From: Dichomitus squalens LYAD-421 SS1
Taxonomy: Eukaryota > Basidiomycota > Agaricomycetes > Polyporales > Polyporaceae
Direction: 5' to 3'
NCBI RefSeq assembly: GCF_000275845.1
Contig: NW_006766886.1
Coordinates: 1,156,037 to 1,220,036 of the forward strand
Length of the DNA stretch: 64,000 nt
The notes under the pieces are model-generated. The model ran no database searches, was not told the DNA's origin, and saw nothing but the letters and a program-made list of their open reading frames with translations. Position numbers and translations under genes: made by a program. How positions within the stretch are numbered: the stretch's first letter is position 1; every line of letters starts with the position of its first letter. Below are positions 58,305-64,000 of this stretch, in pieces.

Positions 58305-60494
58305 CTAGTCCTGTACGACCAAAAGCGACGCAAGCGTAGCCTCTGCCTCAACGATCTGGAGAAACACGATCAGTCACTTCACCGAAACAATATCAAGAAG
58401 GAACAGTACCTGTAGCGCTTGGAGCACCTCTAGTCGCTTACGAGCAGCGTCCAGCCAGTCAGTGAGGAGCACCTTCGCAGGACCCTTGAGCTGGTTGAGC
58501 TCGCGAGCAGCGCTATCCAGATCCTTCTCGTTCAAGAAGTACTCCGCCCGCGCCAGCACACTCAGCACGTCCGACCCGGGGACGAGACCATGCCGCTGGA
58601 AGCGGAACGTTGAGAACAGGTTTGATGCAAGGTACGACAGCACGCCCGCATTCTGGTCCGGGACCAGCGCAACGCTCGACACACGCGGTGCGACTGACGA
58701 CGTGAACCACGTCGTGAGGTCCGCGAGGGGCTCGACGCCGACGTCGGGCACGTCGGACGCCTCGAGGGTCTGGAGCGCGGCTGTGACGACGGGGTCCTCG
58801 CGTGCCGCGGCGACGTGGCGGAGGACACGGAGCTCTTCGCGGAAGGGCTTACGCTCGGGCGCGTCGACGGCGTGGTTGACGGCGCGGAGGGCGGACCAGA
58901 GGGCGTGTACGCGGATGTTCTCGTCAAGGTAGCCGGCATTGTCGAGCGCGACGCGTTCGAGGCGCTTCAGGTTGGTCGCAATCTCGTCGAGCTTGGCTAG
59001 ACGACCGCCACGCTCCTGTTCGACGCGCACCTTGATCTCGCGGATCCAGCGGCGCTGGAGCTCGATACCTTGCGCGATGACCTCCGTCTTTAGGCTGAAT
59101 GTGGCTGACATATCAGCTCTGCACGCGCACAAGGTGGATATGTAGGACGACGCACCGCTCGTTGATGATCTCGCTCTGGGTCTCAAGCTCGAGCTCGAGC
59201 TTCTGCCTGTACTCCTGTATCAACTTCGCGCGCTCCTGCTCAAAGAACTTGCGGAAGCCCTCCTCCTGGCTGTCGAGCTTGTCCTGGGCCTGCATCTCGA
59301 GCTCCATGAGCGACTGCATGCACTCGCGCGCTTGCTCGTCGAGCGACGCCTCGAGCTTCTTCGCCTCCGCAACCTTGATCTCGTCGATGCGGCCCGCGAG
59401 CTGCGTGAGGTCGATCTTGGCCGTGTCGAGGATGTCGCGTGCCTTCTCCGCGGCGGTCGGGTTCGTGTTCAGATACGACGCGAGGTCGTCTATCACAGTC
59501 GCGAGCTGAGCAATAATCGGCTCGGACGCGCTGAACTCGGAGACAGCTGGCGCGACCAGAGGGAGAGGTTCGGGTGCGGGGGGAGGAGGAACGGGCTCAG
59601 CCGGCTTAGCGGGTGTGGGCGCTGCTTCGGGTTCGGGCTTCTTTGGTGGCTTTGGACGAGTGTAGCCGGGAGGAGGCTCGAAGCCGACAGGGAGAGGGGC
59701 GTCGTAAACAGTTCCAGTCTTGGCAGGGGTGTCCTGTTCGTTCGTCCGAGGAGGGATGGTATCAGGAGGAGCAACAGCAGGTTGCGCAGGGGTCGTCGTC
59801 GCTTCCGGGAGTCTGTCAGTCGGCTTGCCAGCCAACGCATCCTCGGCCCTCTGGACGAGCTCCTCGACGCCCTCTGAGAACTGGGCGGCTCGGTGCTTGG
59901 CAACTGCAGCAGCTTTCGCACCTTTGTCGTAGATCGCTGACTCGCTCTTGTCCACCTGTGTCACGGCCCTTTGCGCGATCGACTTCACCCTGTCCCTGCC
60001 GTGCTCGTAAGCCTCCTTCGCCTGCTCCTTTGTCTTCTCATACGCGTCCTTCGCGTTGTCACCGCTGAACAAGGACAGTATACTGTTGAAAACCTCCTGG
60101 GAGAGAACGACGACCTTCTCTCCGGACCTAACGACATCATTGACCGTGAGGGTGTCCCATTCGTGGTCTTCCGCATACTGAAGGAAGGATGGGCCAAAAG
60201 GCACATGCTCAACGAATAGTTCGCGGTACTGAGGGACCTGGAACGAGACGAAAGCGCTGCCAACGTAGAAGGTCGAGACACCTGCGGCCGTGTAGAAGAC
60301 TAGTCTCCGCACGACGCTTTTCTTTTTCTTGGGCGGTGCTGGAAGCGGCTCGGTCGTGAACCTCTATGCGCTCTGCGCTGTCAGACGTTGCAAACACATG
60401 ACCGAAACCAGAGACTCACGCGACGGACGACCCGAACCGCAGCCCTGCCCGAAGGTGCACCTACCGCCCTCGAGACAGGAAGAGCACGCAACAT
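58305..60494 (-). CDS. MIC60: MICOS subunit Mic60 (mitofilin)
   Basis: Core of the MICOS complex that shapes crista junctions in the mitochondrial inner membrane. Four minus-strand exons (60420-60494, 59156-60363, 58410-59094, 58305-58355) give 672 aa. The N-terminus MLRALPVSRAVGAPSGRAAV is an Arg-rich presequence, followed by RRFTTEP. A single membrane helix lies at about 45-65 (VFYTAAGVSTFYVGSAFVSF). Then come a Pro/Ala-rich intermembrane linker (PPKKPEPEAAPTPAKPAEP) and a long coiled coil (EAKKLEASLDEQARECMQSL...FFEQERAKLIQEYRQKLELE). The C-terminal mitofilin domain follows (IELQRRWIREIKVRV, DAGYLDENIRVHALWSA, LEVLQALQIVEAEATLASLL). It is divergent from the ATG22-like gene. Confidence 0.95.
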
Positions 60495-60822
60495 GCGTGA
60501 GTGTAGTGTAGTGGCGGCCGACGTAGTGTCGGGAATGTGTAGAACAGCGTGCGGAGTCGGACGCACGTCGTCGACTGTCTCCGTCCCGAGCCGGAGGAAA
60601 TCGGGATTTGGATGGTAACCTCCGCGTTTGGCGTTATGCTCCTCTTACATGCCCATAATAGCATTCAGACCCGATAAGCATCCTTATCGCTCCCGGCTGG
60701 CGCGAAATGGCCACCAATTATTCCCTGTTCCTGTCAGCGTGCACCCTGAAAGATGGACGTGGAGCGGGCGGCTTTTGAGTGCTTTTTGGACGGTTTCTAT
60801 CGTCCAGAGCACAACTTGGACG
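60495..60822. promoter_or_regulatory. Divergent promoter between MIC60 and ATG22-like gene
   Basis: 328 bp between the two ATG codons, so a shared or abutting bidirectional promoter. No TATA box was seen. Co-regulation of cristae organisation and vacuolar amino-acid efflux would be plausible in nutrient shifts, but is inference. Confidence 0.45.
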
Positions 60823-63330
60823 ATGGCAGAGAAGAAGGAAGCAGTCCAAAATCTCGAACTGCCTGTCGCCGAGCGCACAGATGCGGAGACGCGGCGGTGG
60901 ACGACCACCCGCGTCGAGCTCTGGGCATTTTATGTCTATTACATCGTAAGCAACAAGTTACGATCATCCTTTTGCTTGGCCCTCTGATCGTCGATCGCGC
61001 CTTCCCCTCAGGGCAACAACGGCCTCTCTGGCTTTAACTTCGGACCATCTCAGTTCCAAAACCTGCTGTTCCTTGCAGGCTATGACCCCAGTCAACCCCC
61101 CTTTACTGCTCCTTGCGGGACCGGCACCGACTGTGTGCTGCCGTATCTGGGACGTGTCCGAGACGGCACGTGCGTTTCAAAGCATGGATGTTCTCAGGAC
61201 ACTAATTACTGCTAGTTGCGACAGTAAATTCCATCGTCTTACTCACGAATGGCATCAGCTTCGCGCTGCAGGCTGTCGTCCTGCTCATCATCGGCGCATG
61301 GGCAGACTATGGCACCTGGCGGCAAGTTTTAACTTCAGTCCACCAGCGCCCAGTGGTCAATGACGTGACCTGCAGACCAAACATCACTATCTTCTTTACA
61401 ATACTCGCCGTCGCAGTATCCTTCGCGTGGCTAGGTGTTGAGGACCCATCAAGATGGGAAGCGGGTGTTGCATTGTACATCCTCGGCCGTAAGTAGTGCT
61501 TGCCGTACGTGTAAACCAAAGTGACTGATCCGTCTTGACTACCCAGTAATCACTTACCAGGTTGGTTCATGCGCCGTATTGACCAATCATGATTCCTGAC
61601 TATTTTTACAGTGCGCACTGACGTTCTGGACGGCTGCGTTCCCCGGTCTGGCTAGGGATCTGCCCATTGTACAGGAGTCGGCTGCCCAGGTCGATTCGGG
61701 CAAGAAGAGGTGCAAAAGTCCCTTGCATCCACTTTTATCATGACCGACTCTCTCTCTGATCAGCGTAGAAAAGCATGCGGACTTAGAGTCCATGGAGAGG
61801 AACCGCATCTCCAACGTTTCCTTTGCCGTATCTTCTGCCGGCGAGATCATCATCCTCGCCATCATGGTCGGCATTCTCAAAGGCCTCAAGTCCGACGCGA
61901 GCACCGAGAACAACACCAAAGCGTTTAGTGCACTCATTGCGTTCTCCGGCGGCTGTTGGCGTATGTGTCCTCTGTCACCGCACTGATCGCTGACAGCAAA
62001 CACCGCCGTTCACAGTGTTGTGCGCCTTACCGTGGTTCTTCTTGGAGCGGCGGCGTCCGGGTCTTTCTCTGCCTCCCGGCGTGTCCATGTTGACCATCGG
62101 CTTGAAGCAGACGTATATCGCGCTTCGCGAGTGTATGAGACTGAAGCAGACGTTCCTGTATCTCATCTTTTACTTCTTGATGTATGCCGTTCCCCCCTGG
62201 TCTCCCTGAGAGCTGATCTTGAGACGTACCCAGGGGTGACGTACTGAACACAACAGTGTGAGTTCATTAGATGTCTAGCCCTTACAATCGCTAAGCTATC
62301 AACAGCACTGTGATAGGAACACTACAGAATAGGTCAGTCGCGTTCGTCCCAGACGTGTCCAGGTCTGCCTCTAACTATGGCAACAGCGTGGTGTCATACT
62401 CGACCCTCCAGCTCACGCTTCTCCTGATTGTCGGCATTGTGACGCAAGGGCTAGGCATATAGTGAGCTTCTACCCTGTCGCGTAAAGGTCGCCGCATGTG
62501 ACTGTCGGGCTTACATGGATCCAGCTTGTTCTGGCTCGTGCAGAAGCGATTCCAGATCCCGACGAAGACGGTGCGTATCGCGTAGCTATGACCCCTACCG
62601 TATTTTTGGCTTCCCGTCGCTTGCATGACGTGCTGACGGATCGTGTTATCCAGATGCTTTGTTTCAATGTGTTCTGGATCCTTATCCTCACCGTCTGGGG
62701 TCTCATTGGGATTCACACCGACAAGTTCGGGTTCAAGCATGTCTGGGAAATCTGGTAATGACTGCGCATCTGCGTATCGTTTCGAAGGAAGACCGTCAGC
62801 TGAAAATATTTCTCATCAGGTTGTACCAGGCCTACTACGGCCTCATGGTCTGCCCTTGGTATGCATACAGCCAGACCATGATCAGCGAAGTCTCCCCGTT
62901 GCCCCAAATGTACGCACGCCCACTGTGGCCATTTCCCCAGTGCCCATGTCCGTCGAAGCTGCGGCCACTAACACGATCCTCTTGGTGCTCGTGCGCCGCC
63001 AAATACAGGTTCCTGTTCTTCGCGCTCTTTTCCGTCGTGGGGAAGACTTCAGCCTTCATCGGGCCCCTAGTGTCCTCAGCCATCATCACTGCGTCCGGGA
63101 ATAATGACAACTATCCTTTCGTATTCCTGTTCACCCTGTAAGTCGCGCGTGACCACTTGCATCCAACGTCTAGTCCAAGGTCACTGACATTCTGGCCTCG
63201 AATGTTTTCCAGAGGGGCGCTAAGCACGGCCTTCCTGTACTTCGTGGACGTCCAGAAGAGCAGGAAAGAGTGCGAGGAGTTCATTGTTGCCGAAGCCAAG
63301 CGCGAGGCGTTCGCGGACGCCGTGCCGTGA
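60823..63330 (+). CDS. ATG22: Autophagy-related protein 22 (vacuolar amino-acid effluxer)
   Basis: MFS-type vacuolar membrane protein that exports amino acids released by autophagic degradation. Sixteen exons (60823-60945, 61012-61165, 61225-61321, 61376-61489, 61548-61561, 61613-61709, 61764-61960, 62016-62181, 62234-62257, 62306-62332, 62387-62461, 62525-62570, 62654-62754, 62820-62909, 63009-63137, 63213-63330) give 523 aa. Family blocks: WAFYVYYIGNNGLSGFNFGP, CVLPYLGRVRDVNSIVLLTNG, GAWADYGTWR, CALPWFFLERRRPG, YLIFYFLMGDVLNTTVT, YYGLMVCPWYAYSQTMISEV and GKTSAFIGPLVSSAII. About 11-12 membrane helices. The introns at 61166-61224 and 61322-61375 have GC/AG ends (GCACGT and GCAAGT donors); without them the frame fails. 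Three exons are 14-27 bp long. This is probably the most exon-fragmented gene in the window for its size. Confidence 0.92.
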
Positions 63331-64000
63331 GACCTCCGCAGCGCCTACCCAAATAGCGCAGTGCTTACTACGCTGCCCTTGTCCCACTCGTTCGAGTTCG
63401 GACACACTCAGCCTCGTTGCGTTTCTATATCTTTGCGAAGGAACCCTAGATGATCTCATGCCCCCCCCCCCGCGCGCAGCGGCTGTACACGGCCACCTGT
63501 TTGGCCCGGGAGCGTGTGCTGTGATTATACTACACGAGGACTGGAAGCGTTCCCCTTCACCCCGAAGAAGCCCGCTATATCAAGAATCGCAGGCTTAGGC
63601 CTGCTATTCCGGTATTCCCGGGGAGGTCAGCATGCCCTGGCGAAGGTGCGGCGCATTACATTGTTCTGATATGCGGGTCTAGGCACACGATCGACGACGA
63701 TCTGAGTCCGGGGACGACAGACTAGGGCCGCTCAATTCTTGAGGACGCAGGACGCAGGACGCGTTCAGAGGCCATTGATGGAGGTGATGGGCTAAGCGAG
63801 ACTAGCCGACGAGCTCGCCTTCGAAACCCCTCGAGCGACGATAACACTCATCCCCCCTCACAAAGTGCCTCAAGGGTAGTGTCAATCGATGCGGAAAGCC
63901 TTCGTCTTCAACATACTCGCGATTCATATTTTTCTGTTAGGTTTGAGACACGACAGACCCCTTGGAAAACAGCGGGCACAAGAAATGAGGTTGGTACCTT
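63331..64000. other. Downstream region, no recognisable gene
   Basis: The 3' flank of the ATG22-like gene, with a run of 12 C at about 63462. No protein or RNA feature was recognised to the window end. Confidence 0.5.

Overview
This window is nuclear DNA from a filamentous basidiomycete, probably an Agaricomycete of the wood-decay type. The evidence is GC-rich genes broken by many introns of about 48-80 bp with GT/AG ends, plus basidiomycete-type families: a DUF6535-like membrane protein, a copper radical oxidase relic, a GBD/FH3 protein and a CsbD-like pair. Genes lie on both strands. There are no operons, and no tRNA, rRNA or CRISPR array was recognised. For 13 genes I rebuilt exon chains that keep the reading frame from ATG to stop; exon coordinates are given in each entry.

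Layout: 1-2.6 kb is a repeat-like region with an assembly gap flanked by an exact 277-bp duplicate. 2.6-3.6 kb holds an ankyrin-like gene. 4.8-7.2 kb is CCT5 (chaperonin subunit, minus strand). 9.0-10.7 kb is the PP2A catalytic subunit (minus), divergent from eIF1A (11.0-11.7 kb, plus). 15.0-16.4 kb is a decayed copper radical oxidase. 17.1-19.2 kb is a membrane-anchored GH17 beta-glucanase (minus). 21.1-22.8 kb is a RhoGAP (minus). 24.0-26.0 kb is a DUF6535-like protein with a probable frameshift (minus). 26.4-27.5 kb holds two adjacent repeat copies with identical ends and different middles. 27.95-30.3 kb is a GBD/FH3-type protein (plus). 30.9-32.9 kb is an F-box gene with two in-frame stops, followed by a 423-aa protein of unknown function (minus) and an Arg/Ser/Pro-rich protein with two C-terminal membrane helices (34.9-38.7 kb).

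39.6-41.1 kb is a head-to-head CsbD/Hmp1-like gene pair. 41.3-42.0 kb is a gag-like, tail-anchored protein (minus). 42.6-45.8 kb is neutral trehalase (minus), and 45.8-48.8 kb is empty of recognisable genes. 48.9-54.7 kb is a 22-exon ABCC transporter. 55.2-56.5 kb is a coiled-coil unknown. 57.4-58.0 kb is a second gag-like fragment. 58.3-60.5 kb is Mic60/mitofilin (minus), divergent from the ATG22-like vacuolar protein (60.8-63.3 kb, plus).

Most intact genes are housekeeping: protein folding, translation initiation, phosphatase and Rho signalling, trehalose breakdown, cristae organisation, vacuolar efflux and wall glucan remodelling. The accessory layer is made of decayed or repeat-derived DNA: the oxidase relic, the broken F-box gene, the gag-like genes, the paired repeat and the hairpin repeats. 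No single undescribed multi-gene system stands out. The most unusual items are the two gag-like single-domain genes and the mirrored CsbD pair.
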